Shown here piece after piece: positions 11,195 through 21,640 of a stretch of 64,000 nucleotides of DNA. How positions within the stretch are numbered: the stretch's first letter is position 1; every line of letters begins with the position of its first letter. The DNA lies in NCBI GenBank assembly GCA_963576725.1, contig OY755243.1:81455945-81519944 (forward strand). The letters are read 5' to 3'. Made by a program: the position numbers and the translations under genes. The DNA comes from Azorinus chamasolen. Lineage: Eukaryota > Mollusca > Bivalvia > Cardiida > Solecurtidae. The notes beneath the pieces were generated by a model. That model did not search any database. It worked only from the letters and a program-made list of their open reading frames with translations, and was not told the origin of the DNA.

Positions 11195-11500
11195 TTAGAA
11201 GTGGTTTTGATCCAGATGAGATGCTGAGTTACTCGTTGTCTCATCTGGATGGTTAGAAGTGGTTTTGATCCAGATGAGATGCTGAGTTACTCGTTGTGAT
11301 GCTGAGTTACTCATTGTGATGCTGAGTTACTCGTTGTGATGCTGAGTTACTCATTGTGATGCTGTGTTACTCATTGTGATGCTGAGTTACTCATCACTGT
11401 GATGCTGAGTTACTCATTGTGATGCTGAGTTACTCATTGTGATGCTGAGTTACTCGTTGTCTCATCTGGATCAAAACTATTTGCAGAGGTTATGAACTAA
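11195..11500. mobile_element. Family F MITE hosting a 20-bp array
   Basis: The left arm TTTTGATCCAGATGAGATGC occurs twice and the right arm CTCATCTGGATCAAAAC occurs after the array. The outer right end is TTTTAGTGTGCAGAAAGTTAA. Confidence 0.7.
11276..11458. repeat. 20-bp tandem array
   Basis: Unit GATGCTGAGTTACTCATTGT, about nine copies, with C/T variation at ACTCGTT or ACTCATT. The unit equals the loop-proximal part of the family F hairpin around it. Confidence 0.9.
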
Positions 11501-11774
11501 ACACTTTTAGTGTGCAGAAAGTTAAGGCAGCCGTTAACTAATAAACAAATTACTTCCCATTAGCAAGATCGACTTGAGTTCCACGGGGCTATTGCTTCTG
11601 TTCTATCTCTGTCTGAATCAGACATTATCAATGAACAATTTTTCTTCTGAATGAAGAAAGTAGAGATTCGTAACTTACTTTTTATAGTCCGCTAAACTAT
11701 TATCATCTACAGATATTGCAGTCTGTTTAATTTTTCAAGATTTGACGTTTTCCATTTTTTCTCACAAAAAAAAT

Positions 11775-14700
11775 GATCAGAATGTCAGACAGTTTGAATT
11801 TTGATTAGCAGCCAGTTGATCCACCATGGTGTCTAGATCCAAACTGTTAGCAGCCAGTTCATCCACCATGGTGTCTAGATCCAAACTGTTAGCAGCCAGT
11901 TCATCCACCATGGTGTCTAGATCCAAACTGTTAGCAGCCAGTTCATCCACCATGGTGTCTAGATCCAAACTGTTAGCAGCCAGTTCATCCACCATGGTGT
12001 CTAGATCCAAACTGTTAGCAGCCAGTTCATCCACCATGGTGTCTAGATCCAAACTGTTAGCAGCCAGTTCATCCACCATGGTGTCTAGATCCAAACTGTT
12101 AGCAGCCAGTTCATCCACCATGGTGTCTAGATCCAAACTGTTAGCAGCCAGTTCATCCACCATGGTGTCTAGATCCAAACTGTTAGCAGCCAGTTCATCC
12201 ACCATGGTGTCTAGATCCAAACTGTTAGCAGCCAGTTCATCCACCATGGTGTCTAGATCCAAACTGTTAGCAGCCAGTTCATCCACCATGGTGTCTAGAT
12301 CCAAACTGTTAGCAGCCAGTTCATCCACCATGGTGTCTAGATCCAAACTGTTAGCAGCCAGTTCATCCACCATGGTGTCTAGATCCAAACTGTTAGCAGC
12401 CAGTTCATCCACCATGGTGTCTAGATCCAAACTGTTAGCAGCCAGTTCATCCACCATGGTGTCTAGATCCAAACTGTTAGCAGCCAGTTCATCCACCATG
12501 GTGTCTAGATCCAAACTGTTAGCAGCCAGTTCATCCACCATGGTGTCTAGATCCAAACTGTTAGCAGCCAGTTCATCCACCATGGTGTCTAGATCCAAAC
12601 TGTTAGCAGCCAGTTCATCCACCGTGGTGTCTAGATCCAAACTGTTAGCAGCCAGTTCATCCACCATGGTGTCTAGATCCAAACTGTTAGCAGCCAGTTC
12701 ATCCACCGTGGTGTCTAGATCCAAACTGTTAGCAGCCAGTTCATCCACCGTGGTGTCTAGATCCAAACTGTTAGCAGCCAGTTCATCCACCGTGGTGTCT
12801 AGATCCAAACTGTTAGCAGCCAGTTCATCCACCGTGGTGTCTAGATCCAAACTGTTAGCAGCCAGTTCATCCACCGTGGTGTCTAGATCCAAACTGTTAG
12901 CAGCCAGTTCATCCACCGTGGTGTCTAGATCCAAACTGTTAGCAGCCAGTTCATCCACCGTGGTGTCTAGATCCAAACTGTTAGCAGCCAGTTCATCCAC
13001 CGTGGTGTCTAGATCCAAACTGTTAGCAGCCAGTTCATCCACCGTGGTGTCTAGATCCAAACTGTTAGCAGCCAGTTCATCCACCGTGGTGTCTAGATCC
13101 AAACTGTTAGCAGCCAGTTCATCCACCGTGGTGTCTAGATCCAAACTGTTAGCAGCCAGTTCATCCACCGTGGTGTCTAGATCCAAACTGTTAGCAGCCA
13201 GTTCATCCACCGTGGTGTCTAGATCCAAACTGTTAGCAGCCAGTTCATCCACCGTGGTGTCTAGATCCAAACTGTTAGCAGCCAGTTCATCCACCGTGGT
13301 GTCTAGATCCAAACTGTTAGCAGCCAGTTCATCCACCGTGGTGTCTAGATCCAAACTGTTAGCAGCCAGTTCATCCACCGTGGTGTCTAGATCCAAACTG
13401 TTAGCAGCCAGTTCATCCACCGTGGTGTCTAGATCCAAACTGTTAGCAGCCAGTTCATCCACCGTGGTGTCTAGATCCAAACTGTTAGCAGCCAGTTCAT
13501 CCACCGTGGTGTCTAGATCCAAACTGTTAGCAGCCAGTTCATCCACCGTGGTGTCTAGATCCAAACTGTTAGCAGCCAGTTCATCCACCGTGGTGTCTAG
13601 ATCCAAACTGTTAGCAGCCAGTTCATCCACCGTGGTGTCTAGATCCAAACTGTTAGCAGCCAGTTCATCCACCGTGGTGTCTAGATCCAAACTGTTAGCA
13701 GCCAGTTCATCCACCGTGGTGTCTAGATCCAAACTGTTAGCAGCCAGTTCATCCACCGTGGTGTCTAGATCCAAACTGTTAGCAGCCAGTTCATCCACCG
13801 TGGTGTCTAGATCCAAACTGTTAGCAGCCAGTTCATCCACCGTGGTGTCTAGATCCAAACTGTTAGCAGCCAGTTCATCCACCGTGGTGTCTAGATCCAA
13901 ACTGTTAGCAGCCAGTTCATCCACCGTGGTGTCTAGATCCAAACTGTTAGCAGCCAGTTCATCCACCGTGGTGTCTAGATCCAAACTGTTAGCAGCCAGT
14001 TCATCCACCGTGGTGTCTAGATCCAAACTGTTAGCAGCCAGTTCATCCACCGTGGTGTCTAGATCCAAACTGTTAGCAGCCAGTTCATCCACCGTGGTGT
14101 CTAGATCCAAACTGTTAGCAGCCAGTTCATCCACCGTGGTGTCTAGATCCAAACTGTTAGCAGCCAGTTCATCCACCGTGGTGTCTAGATCCAAACTGTT
14201 AGCAGCCAGTTCATCCACCATGGTGTCTAGATCCAAACTGTTAGCAGCCAGTTCATCCACCATGGTGTCTAGATCCAAACTGTTAGCAGCCAGTTCATCC
14301 ACCATGGTGTCTAGATCCAAACTGTTAGCAGCCAGTTCATCCACCATGGTGTCTAGATCCAAACTGTTTGCAGCCAGTTCATCCACCATGGTGTCTAGAT
14401 CCAAACTGTTAGCAGCCAGTTCATCCACCATGGTGTCTAGATCCAAACTGTTAGCAGCCAGTTCATCCACCATGGTGTCTAGATCCAAACTGTTAGCAGC
14501 CAGTTCATCCACCATGGTGTCTAGATCCAAACTGTTAGCAGCCAGTTCATCCACCATGGTGTCTAGATCCAAACTGTTAGCAGCCAGTTCATCCACCATG
14601 GTGTCTAGATCCAAACTGTTAGCAGCCAGTTCATCCACCATGGTGTCTAGATCCAAACTGTTAGCAGCCAGTTCATCCACCATGGTGTCTAGATCCAAAC

Positions 14701-14949
14701 TGTTAGCAGCCAGTTCATCCACCATGGTGTCTAGATCCAAACTGTTTGCAGCCAGTTCATCCACCATGGTGTCTAGATCCAAACTGTTAGCAGCCAGTTC
14801 ATCCACCATGGTGTCTAGATCCAAACTGTTAGCAGCCAGTTCATCCACCATGGTGTCTAGATCCAAACTGTTAGCAGCCAGTTCATCCACCATGGTGTCT
14901 AGATCCAAACTGTTTGCAAAAAGTTATCACATTTTTCTCAAAGGGTCTT
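11775..14949. mobile_element. Family F MITE hosting a 42-bp array
   Basis: The left flank AATGTCAGACAGTTTGAA and the right flank ATCCAAACTGTTTGC then AAAAAGTTATCAC are the outer arms of family F. Everything between them is the 42-bp array. Confidence 0.65.
11804..14916. repeat. 42-bp satellite array, 74 units
   Basis: Unit contains CACCATGGTGTCTAGATCC and AAACTGTTAGCAGCCAGTTC. Copies are almost identical; the first has GTTGATCC and three have GTTTGC. In unit 20 and in units 22-57 CACCATGG is replaced by CACCGTGG, giving a contiguous central variant block. Because 42 is a multiple of three, both strands stay open for over 1,000 codons. I do not regard either frame as a gene. Confidence 0.95.
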
Positions 14950-15151
14950 ATAACCCTGAACTACGCTGAATTTTCAAATGGACTATTCCAAAACTCAAAC
15001 GGGCAAAGCTTACCGTGAATATTCAGGGATAATTTTTAAAGATACTGTACCATGACAAGCAGTGCAGACCTGGAGGAGCCCTCTGATCTGGGTGTACACT
15101 GTTTGCAAAGGGCATTAGCTACTCGTTTCCCGCACTAGCTGTCAGGGTTAA
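14950..15151. mobile_element. Family C MITE
   Basis: Starts TATAACCCTGAACTACGC and ends TGTCAGGGTTAA. The head has lost part of its left arm (GTGCAGACCTGGAGGAGCCC). Confidence 0.65.
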
Positions 15152-15207
15152 GAGTTACACAGAGACAGAAAACTACAGACAACAATCAGGAATCAGACAA
15201 GTCGAAT

Positions 15208-15421
15208 ATTAACCCTTCGAAAGCGAGAGACAGACAAAGACAAGTTCAATGGCATTTGCAAACAGTATAGACCCAGACTATAGTACTCTTGAAGGAGCTG
15301 TATGATCAGTTTCTACACTGCTTGTTGTTGGCAGATTAAATATTTTCATTCTGAATGGACCCTGAGTAACTGCTAAACAATGATAGAACGTTCAGCTTAG
15401 GCTTCGGCATTCAAGGATTGA
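15208..15421. mobile_element. Family C MITE, diverged
   Basis: ATTAACCCTTCGAAAGC at the left, a decayed head with GCAAACAGTATAGACCC, and GGCATTCAAGGATTGA at the right. Confidence 0.55.
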
Positions 15422-15504
15422 GCTAATTTCCGATTTCCCTCTTGTCATTCTGTGATAGACCATTACAGACAAACTTAGGCAAAACGAGCACTTTGGTCAG
15501 GATA

Positions 15505-15742
15505 ACCCTTTACTCCATGAATATTCATGTAAAAAATAATTACATCATGAATATTAATTAGATTAATTGTTATGATGGCACATGGACACAGAAATATTTG
15601 GCTATGGCAGAAACTGTAGATTCATATCTATATTGTATCACAAGCACACAGAGTAGACCCTGATCAGATGGTTCCTACAGGAGCTGTCTGATTTGGGTCT
15701 ACTCTGTTGCAAAGTCATAGAAAGGCATATTTATCAGGGTTC
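15505..15742. mobile_element. Family A MITE
   Basis: Starts AACCCTTTACTCCATG. The head around GTTCCTACAGGAGC is followed by CATAGAAAGGCATATTTATC. Confidence 0.7.
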
Positions 15743-15919
15743 CCATGGTCAGGAAAATGTAGTCTAGGGTTGAGAAATCATTTTGGAAGAGGAATAGAAA
15801 ATTAAAAAGAGGCTAAAGGCAGTTTCTTCATTCCGGCTGAGCAAGTCTGTTTTTCACTATATTATCCAAAGGCATTGCTTACTGTTAGTTATGATTGAAT
15901 TTTACTAAAGTTTACAATT

Positions 15920-16117
15920 ATACAGTAAAACCCCTCCAAGCTGGACGTTAAATTTAGTATAATTATCGGTCTTGGATACAGGTGGAAGCTTAATGCAGGT
16001 GAAAGTCATGTAGAAAGCTCCTCCAGGAGCTTTCTGCATAACTTTCACCCAGCATTAAGCTGAAACTATTTAAATTATTCTCTACTAAACTTCCTGGTTT
16101 AGAGGGTATTTACTGTA
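15920..16117. mobile_element. Family D MITE
   Basis: TACAGTAAAACCCCTCC at the left and GAGGGTATTTACTGTA at the right; core AAAGCTCCTCCAGGAGCTTT. Confidence 0.8.
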
Positions 16118-16409
16118 CATGCTTATAAGGTATAAGGGGAAACTGGTAGGGGTTTATGCATGCCTTACCTGTTTTTTCTGTGTTTTTGGTCAAGGAAATT
16201 GGAAATTGGTCAGGGAAACCTCAGGGAAATTTGTAGGAACACTGGTTTATGGAGTTAAGGGATATATAAGGTAGATGCCACGTACATATGTTCGGGACTG
16301 CTTCCAAGAATTTATATGTCACGCTTCAATGACATTGTAGACATGTCATAATCTATCTTCATACTGAATTTATTTCGAAAGTTGGAATACCGAGATTCGC
16401 CTAAGAATT

Positions 16410-16640
16410 AATACAGATAAACTTAGGCAATAGGGCAGATCCAGCCAGATCAAACGACTGCAGAAGGAACTGTTTGATCAGGATCTGTACTATTTGCATT
16501 TATGTTAAACTAGTCTAAAGTTTTCAAGATGGTGCCAAATTAAATATATCAATTTTACAAACTCATTAAGAGGGTAGACTGTATATCTGAATACTTAGTA
16601 GACAATCTGTAGGAGCTGTCTGATCAAGGTCTACTCTATT
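16410..16640. mobile_element. Family E MITE plus family A scrap
   Basis: E runs from CAGATAAACTTAGGC through AACGACTGCAGAAGGAACTG to ATCTGAATACTTAG. After it a half head (GTAGGAGCTGTCTGATCAAG) belongs to family A. Confidence 0.55.
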
Positions 16641-16711
16641 TGCTCAAATGTGAAATCCATCTATGAATATGAATGAGGAAAGTCTTTCTGTAATTTTTAT
16701 GTAGATCAAGT

Positions 16712-17170
16712 TAAGCCTTTCCCTCATATAGATTCCTTTTTAGGAATTTGCACACAGAGTATACCCAGATCAGAAGACTCCTACAGGAGTTGTCTGATCA
16801 GGGTCTGCACTGTTTGCTTATGAGAATATAATAGGCCAGGCTCTACAGTTTTTACCAATCACAAAATTTTGTATACAGTTAAACCTCTCTATAACGGCCA
16901 CTAAATTACATCAAGTATTTTTGTGTCAAAGGCAGGAGGCCGCTTAAAGCAAGGTGAAAGTAAAACAGAACACTCCAATAGGAGCGTTCTGTTTTACTTT
17001 CACCTTGCAATTGCTTTAAGCAGCCACCTGCCCTAAATACCAACTAATTAACACAATTTAGTGGCTGTTATAGAGAGGTTTTAGTGTACATAAGTATGCC
17101 ATTATAAAAATTCTCCTAATAAGTTTTCATAGTGTCATTATGTCTTACAAGTATATTCAACAGGGAAATA
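16712..17170. mobile_element. Family A MITE carrying a D insertion
   Basis: Left half with head GACTCCTACAGGAGTTG and CTACAGTTTTTACC. The right half resumes at 17089 with CATAAGTATGCCATTATAAA. The break is the usual interior of family A. Confidence 0.7.
16874..17088. mobile_element. Family D MITE nested in family A
   Basis: TACAGTTAAACCTCTCTATA to TATAGAGAGGTTTTAGTGTA; TA flanks fit a TA target. Head core CTCCAATAGGAGCG. Confidence 0.8.
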
Positions 17171-17245
17171 TTGTTAGAGATACCTTTTGACACTATTGCA
17201 AATAGTGTAGACCCAGATCAGATGACTCCGGTGTATTTTTAAAGC

Positions 17246-17630
17246 TTAACCCTTTACTTGATGAACCTGAGTAAGAAATGATGACATAAAGAATGGTTAG
17301 TAGCTAAATTGATATAGCTATATATATAGTGCAGTACTACAGTATAATGATCTTCAAGGGACCATGGCTAAAAGAATGACTTATCAAGAGGGCGACTCAA
17401 ACCAGGTGTATATACAAACATGTACCTGAGTTTCAATCTCGGAAGAGATATCTCGGAATCTCTTTGAGATAATTCTAAAGAAAGGTCGCAGTGTTTGATG
17501 GAGAAATAAATGAGCTATTCTTGAAAGTGTTTACATTTACGCATCTTACTGGACCTCTGCAGGAGCCATCTGATCTGGTTCTACTCTTTCTGCAATGACA
17601 TTGAAAGCTGTATCTAAGGAGTAAAGTAAT
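17246..17630. mobile_element. Family A ends around a family G half
   Basis: Left end TTAACCCTTTACTTGATG and right end GCAGGAGCCATCTGATCTGG to AAGGAGTAAAG. Between them, near 17470-17545, TTCTAAAGAAAGGTCGC and TGATGGAGAAATAAATGAG come from the right half of a G element. Confidence 0.5.
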
Positions 17631-17635
17631 TTGAA

Positions 17636-17872
17636 TACCATCAGCTACAATGATGAGAACCATGATTTCAATGATCACTGGCCCATTATATGCATGGCAT
17701 CAAGGTCGTTGACAGCTTCAATTTGTACAAGCATTATGCTAATGCAATCTGTCAGATCATACATAATAAACGGAAAGAGTTTTTCCAAGCCATTGGCCCC
17801 CTGTCAGACAAGATCAGTGCTTATTTCAAGCAGAACTTTTCCCTTAACATTTCATACAGTACTTCAAGTTAG
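17636..17872 (+). pseudogene. Possible unidentified coding fragment
   Basis: A 60-codon open stretch at 17690-17872 reads like protein and not like repeat: mixed residues including IKVVDSFNLYKHYANAIC and KRKEFFQAIGPLSDKI, with no MITE sequence. An adjacent open stretch in another frame (17631-17689, YNDENHDFNDHWP) suggests a frameshift or exon edge. I do not recognise the family. It could be a decayed exon of a mobile or duplicated gene lodged in the intron, or chance. Confidence 0.25.
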
Positions 17873-17887
17873 AAAAGGTCAATGATC

Positions 17888-18100
17888 TTAACCCTTTACT
17901 CCTGAATATTCATGAAAGAAATAATTTGACAATTAAATTTGTTTTTCAAAATGGCACTACATGCAGAAAGTTTTGGTCATGGCTGAAACTGTACAATCAG
18001 AACAACATTATATCATAAGCAAACAGAGCAGACCCTGATCAGACGGCTCCTATGATCTTGGTCTACTCTGTTTGCAAAGGCATAGAAAGGCGTTAACATG
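17888..18100. mobile_element. Family A MITE
   Basis: Starts TTAACCCTTTACTCCTG. The head lost most of one arm (GGCTCCTATGATCTTGG); ends CATAGAAAGGCGTTAAC. Confidence 0.7.
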
Positions 18101-18107
18101 AAATATT

Positions 18108-18268
18108 ACAAGTTTTCAAATGGACCCTTCCAGATTTGACATAATGACTGTCTCATGCCCATTTTTGATGGGTAACATTTCCATAAACTATTGCAAATGA
18201 TGCAGACTCTAATCCGAGGCTTCTGATCTGGGTCTGTTTGTAAAGGCTATTTAAAACGGTTCCGGCAT
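18108..18268. mobile_element. Family C fragment
   Basis: TTTTCAAATGGACCCTTCC, then GCAAATGATGCAGACTC and GATCTGGGTCTGTTTG. Confidence 0.45.
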
Positions 18269-18284
18269 TGTAGCATGGTCCAAC

Positions 18285-19262
18285 CAGTTTTCGAACACCT
18301 AAGTCTTAAAAAAAATTTCAACCGAGAAAAATCAGCGGATGTCATTTGCACAATTTTTTCATTGTTATCAGCTATTACTTAACATACATTCAAGTGGAAT
18401 TAAAACATTTACGATTTAGAATACACAAATAATAACGTGTGTTTTGAGTACCTTCTAAAATGGCAAGATGGCGGGTTTCCCAACCTGTTTTTGAACATCC
18501 AATCAAAGTCATCATAGTAAAGTAATTAGTGCAGTTAGATTCATGCCATTCATTCCACTTTCATATAAAAACCATATACACAAGTTGGTCACAAAAAATG
18601 TTAACTAAAATATTAATAAAAGTATAAAAAAATATTGATCGCAATTAGTGGCTAGATCCCATTCGGAATTTAACAGGGTGGTTATTTGTCTTGAACTAGA
18701 TTATGAGGATTGTCAGTTTCAATGCTTTTAGGCCATTGACAGCTTTGTAGGCATTTGTGAGTGTTGTGGGATAATACAATCTGTATTTGCCCACATACTT
18801 TGATGGATGGGCCTTAAAAGATAGATCTACCATGGCTAGCAAGTTTCTGCACGGGGAAAGGTCACGTGTTCTATTATATTACATACACGTTAAGGGAATA
18901 GACTTTTGAACTGCCCTATATGCATCATAAAGACAACTGCGTCATAATTCTATATTCAGATTTCCACAATAAACTCCGAAGGAAAGTGCTGGTAAGCATT
19001 TTCCTCAAATTTTACTGATATTAGACACCATAACACAGGGTTCTCAACTTGGGGCAATACTGGTAATAGTAGAAATGGCCATTTTGTTTCTCAGAAATTA
19101 CAACGTCACGTAAAATTACATGTTTTTTTGCGCATTGTTCATTTTGATTACTGTCCATCTGCTTATCATCACTTATAGTTTATTAGACAAGCGTATGATG
19201 TCATAGCACGCGCATTTCGCGAAAATGTGAGTTGTTCGAAAACAGGTGGTGTTCGAAAATAC
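18285..19262. mobile_element. Candidate 1-kb TIR element
   Basis: CCAGTTTTCGAACACC near the left and GGTGTTCGAAAATACC at the right are inverted copies. An internal near copy, CCTGTTTTTGAACATCC, lies near 18484. There is no MITE inside and no coding frame. Confidence 0.4.
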
Positions 19263-19354
19263 CTCCGATGATGATAAGTGTTAAGCCAAAGGGTTGTAGA
19301 TGACTTCCCTGTTCTAGAAAATTCATAAGTGCAACATGTAAAACAGTAAGTATT

Positions 19355-19550
19355 TACTCTTTACTCCATAATTAATTATATACTTACTTGTAAACGGAAT
19401 TAATATTGGCCCAGATCAGAGTTGGCTGAAGAATTAATATGGATAAAATGTTTTACAGTTTCATTCATGGCAAGAAATGCTTACGCCACTGTAAAATTTC
19501 AGTCAATATTCAGTTTTTATTGCTTATATATGAATATTCATGGAGTATTG
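19355..19550. mobile_element. Family A remnant
   Basis: TACTCTTTACTCCATAATT at the left and GAATATTCATGGAGTATTGG at the right; the head is lost. Confidence 0.45.
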
Positions 19551-19644
19551 GTTGAGCATTTCAATTCAAATCTAGATAGGCTTGCAATGAAATCAATAAA
19601 TAATTCATCTTGCAATATGTAAGCATTTCATTAAATATTCCCAA

Positions 19645-20077
19645 TCCATCTTAATTATCCAAATATTCTGACAGACAGACTTTGGTCAAATAGTGCAGAC
19701 CCAGATCAAACCACTTGATCAGAGTCTACACTATTTACTACTATGTCTGGCTAATTTAACCCTTTCTACCATAAATACACCTTTCTACACCTCTGTAAAA
19801 GTCACTTTATGAAACCATTGTGATAAATAGAGCATTAAAATTTTGCTCCTATAGGATCAAATGCTCTATTTATCATAATGGTTTCAAACTACAAAATTCT
19901 AAAAAAATCCTTTTCTCTAGTTAATGATCCTTTTCGGTAGATTCATTGAAAGAGGTTGGATCTAAAAATAGCCCATGAGGGAATGGGTTAAGGTTGTCAG
20001 AAGTTTGTTGAATTTGAATATACAACTTTACAAACTAATAAACAGAACACACGGGGTGTCCAAATACTTAAAGTAAT
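19645..20077. mobile_element. Family E MITE carrying a B insertion
   Basis: Left part with CAAATAGTGCAGACCCAG and ACTATTTACTACTATGTC; it resumes at 19992 with GGTTGTCAGAAG and ends GGGTGTCCAAATACTTAAAG. Confidence 0.75.
19756..19991. mobile_element. Family B MITE nested in E
   Basis: Full element between two TTAA copies. Removing it with one TTAA restores GCTAATTTAAGG, matching the uninterrupted E at 38656-38832. Confidence 0.85.
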
Positions 20078-20280
20078 TAACCCATTCCCTCATATTGACG
20101 CCTAATAGTCACTTTTTGAAACCATTATGATAAATAGAGTAATTGCACCTATATTTATCGCAATAATTTCAAAACTACACAGTTCTAAAATTTACCTTTC
20201 TTCTAGTAAACGCTCCTTTTCAGTAGATTTATTCAAAAAGGATGGGTCTCTAAATAGCCTGCGAGGGAATGGGTCTAGAA
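20077..20280. mobile_element. Family B MITE, decayed head
   Basis: TTAACCCATTCCCTCATATT at the left and GCGAGGGAATGGGTCTAG at the right; one hairpin arm is mostly deleted. Confidence 0.65.
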
Positions 20281-20289
20281 ATAGCCCCC

Positions 20290-20317
20290 GGGGGGGGGGG
20301 GGGGGGGGGGGGGGGGG
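20290..20317. repeat. 28-base G run
   Basis: Uninterrupted G tract after CCCCC. Length may be inexact because of sequencing or assembly. Confidence 0.8.
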
Positions 20318-20357
20318 TTGAGGTAGACAGATCAAAGGACCAGATCATGCATAAAAT

Positions 20358-20435
20358 AAAACAGTTTCAAGAATAGTTTATTTTTCTCCACCAAACGTTA
20401 TGTTGTGACCACTCTTTAGAATCATGATTTAGAGG
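20358..20435. mobile_element. Family G half element
   Basis: TTTTCTCCACCAAACG and GTTGTGACCACTCTTTAGAA; only one arm is present. Confidence 0.55.
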
Positions 20436-20599
20436 CAATATTACTATGGGAGGCAGCTGTGTCCTATGGTCATAATTTTCTAGTTAATTTTCAAACTGTC
20501 ACTCTGACAAGAAATGGCAGAAGAATAAGCCTTTAGAATTGTTGCAGATGACCATTTTTGCAGACAGCAATTACTTTACTGATAATAATTAAATCTGGC

Positions 20600-20805
20600 T
20601 CCTCCCTTCCTGAATATCAGTTCACTCTTAATTTTTCGTCTGCAATAATTGTCATCTTCTTCAATTCTTAAAACAAACTTTCTCTCATTTTTTTTGCAAA
20701 AATATGGTCAAGATGACAAACACTTTGGATCCTGATGATCTCATCTGGATCCAAACTGTTTGCATAGATAATCACTGTTTTGCCACTAGCGTGCAAAGAG
20801 TTAAA
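20600..20805. mobile_element. Family F MITE
   Basis: Head with CACTTTGGATCCTGATG and CATCTGGATCCAAACTGTTT; right end CTAGCGTGCAAAGAGTTAA. Confidence 0.65.
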
Positions 20806-20839
20806 CCAAATTATTGTATCAAAGTTTATCAATGAAGAT

Positions 20840-20972
20840 TGAAGAGAATTATGTTTTTATAACAAATAATGCAGACCTTGATCAGAGGGCTCCTCCAGGA
20901 GCTCTCTGGTTTGTGTCTACACTGTTTGCACGTTTCGGTCTTTTATACTTGGTTGCCGCGTTTTAAAGGTTA
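20840..20972. mobile_element. Family C fragment
   Basis: AATAATGCAGACCTTGATC, core GCTCCTCCAGGAGC and TGTCTACACTGTTTGC. Confidence 0.6.
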
Positions 20973-21191
20973 ACATGCAAAGAGCTAACAGGTATGCAGG
21001 CCTCACTTTTGACAGATATATTACCATCTGAAAGCTTCCCTTCCAGTCAGCTTTATTGAAATTTTATTGAAAGAAAATTGAGTCTTTTATATAACTAATG
21101 AATGGTAGCTGTTACACTAATTCCCAGTTTGCAGAGCTGTCTGATCTGAGAGCTACTTTCCTATAAAGCTGCCAAAATGAATCTCTATCGT

Positions 21192-21425
21192 TTAACCCAT
21201 TCCCTCATAGGCTGTTTTTAGATCCAAACTTTTTGAATAAATCTATTCAAATGGTGTATTTACATGAGAAAAGGATTTTTTTTTTAGAATTGGGTAGTTT
21301 TTAAACCATTGTGATAAATAGAGCATTTGCTCCATAGGAGCAAAATTGCTCTATTTATCACAAAGGTTTCGAAAAGTGACTTTTACAGAGGCGTAGAAAG
21401 GCGTATTTATGGAGGAAAGGGTTAA
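21192..21425. mobile_element. Family B MITE, complete
   Basis: TTAACCCATTCCCTCATAGG to GGAGGAAAGGGTTAA. The hairpin is 21305-21370. Confidence 0.85.
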
Positions 21426-21640
21426 TCATTTATGACCTATGCAAACAGTTTGGATCCAGATCAGGCCCCACAAAAACATGGGGCCTCATCTGATATCCAG
21501 AGTGTTTGTCAATCAGTCTCAACTGCTGAAAACAAAGATCTGACAAAGTTAATAAAATTTTGAAAATGTTGAAGATGATATTTGAGCAGCAAACAACCTT
21601 TGGGCAGACGACAATATTACTTAGCCTTCAAAGAGTTAAC
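21426..21640. mobile_element. Family F MITE with a different loop
   Basis: Arms CAAACAGTTTGGATCCAG and GATATCCAGAGTGTTTG surround a separate palindrome, GGCCCCACAAAAACATGGGGCC. Ends GCCTTCAAAGAGTTAA. Confidence 0.65.

Noticed and set aside
11777..14969. Open frames of over 1,000 codons on both strands with 14-residue repeats
   Set aside because: They are a by-product of a 42-bp satellite whose period is a multiple of three; both strands are open, and there is no unique N- or C-terminal domain.
17690..17872. Extra exon of the calcium sensor
   Set aside because: The exons at 5632 and 39142 join without any missing residue, so no coding exon is expected between them.
20290..20317. G run as a functional quadruplex
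   Set aside because: A homopolymer of uncertain length next to a decayed MITE end; assembly error is as likely.
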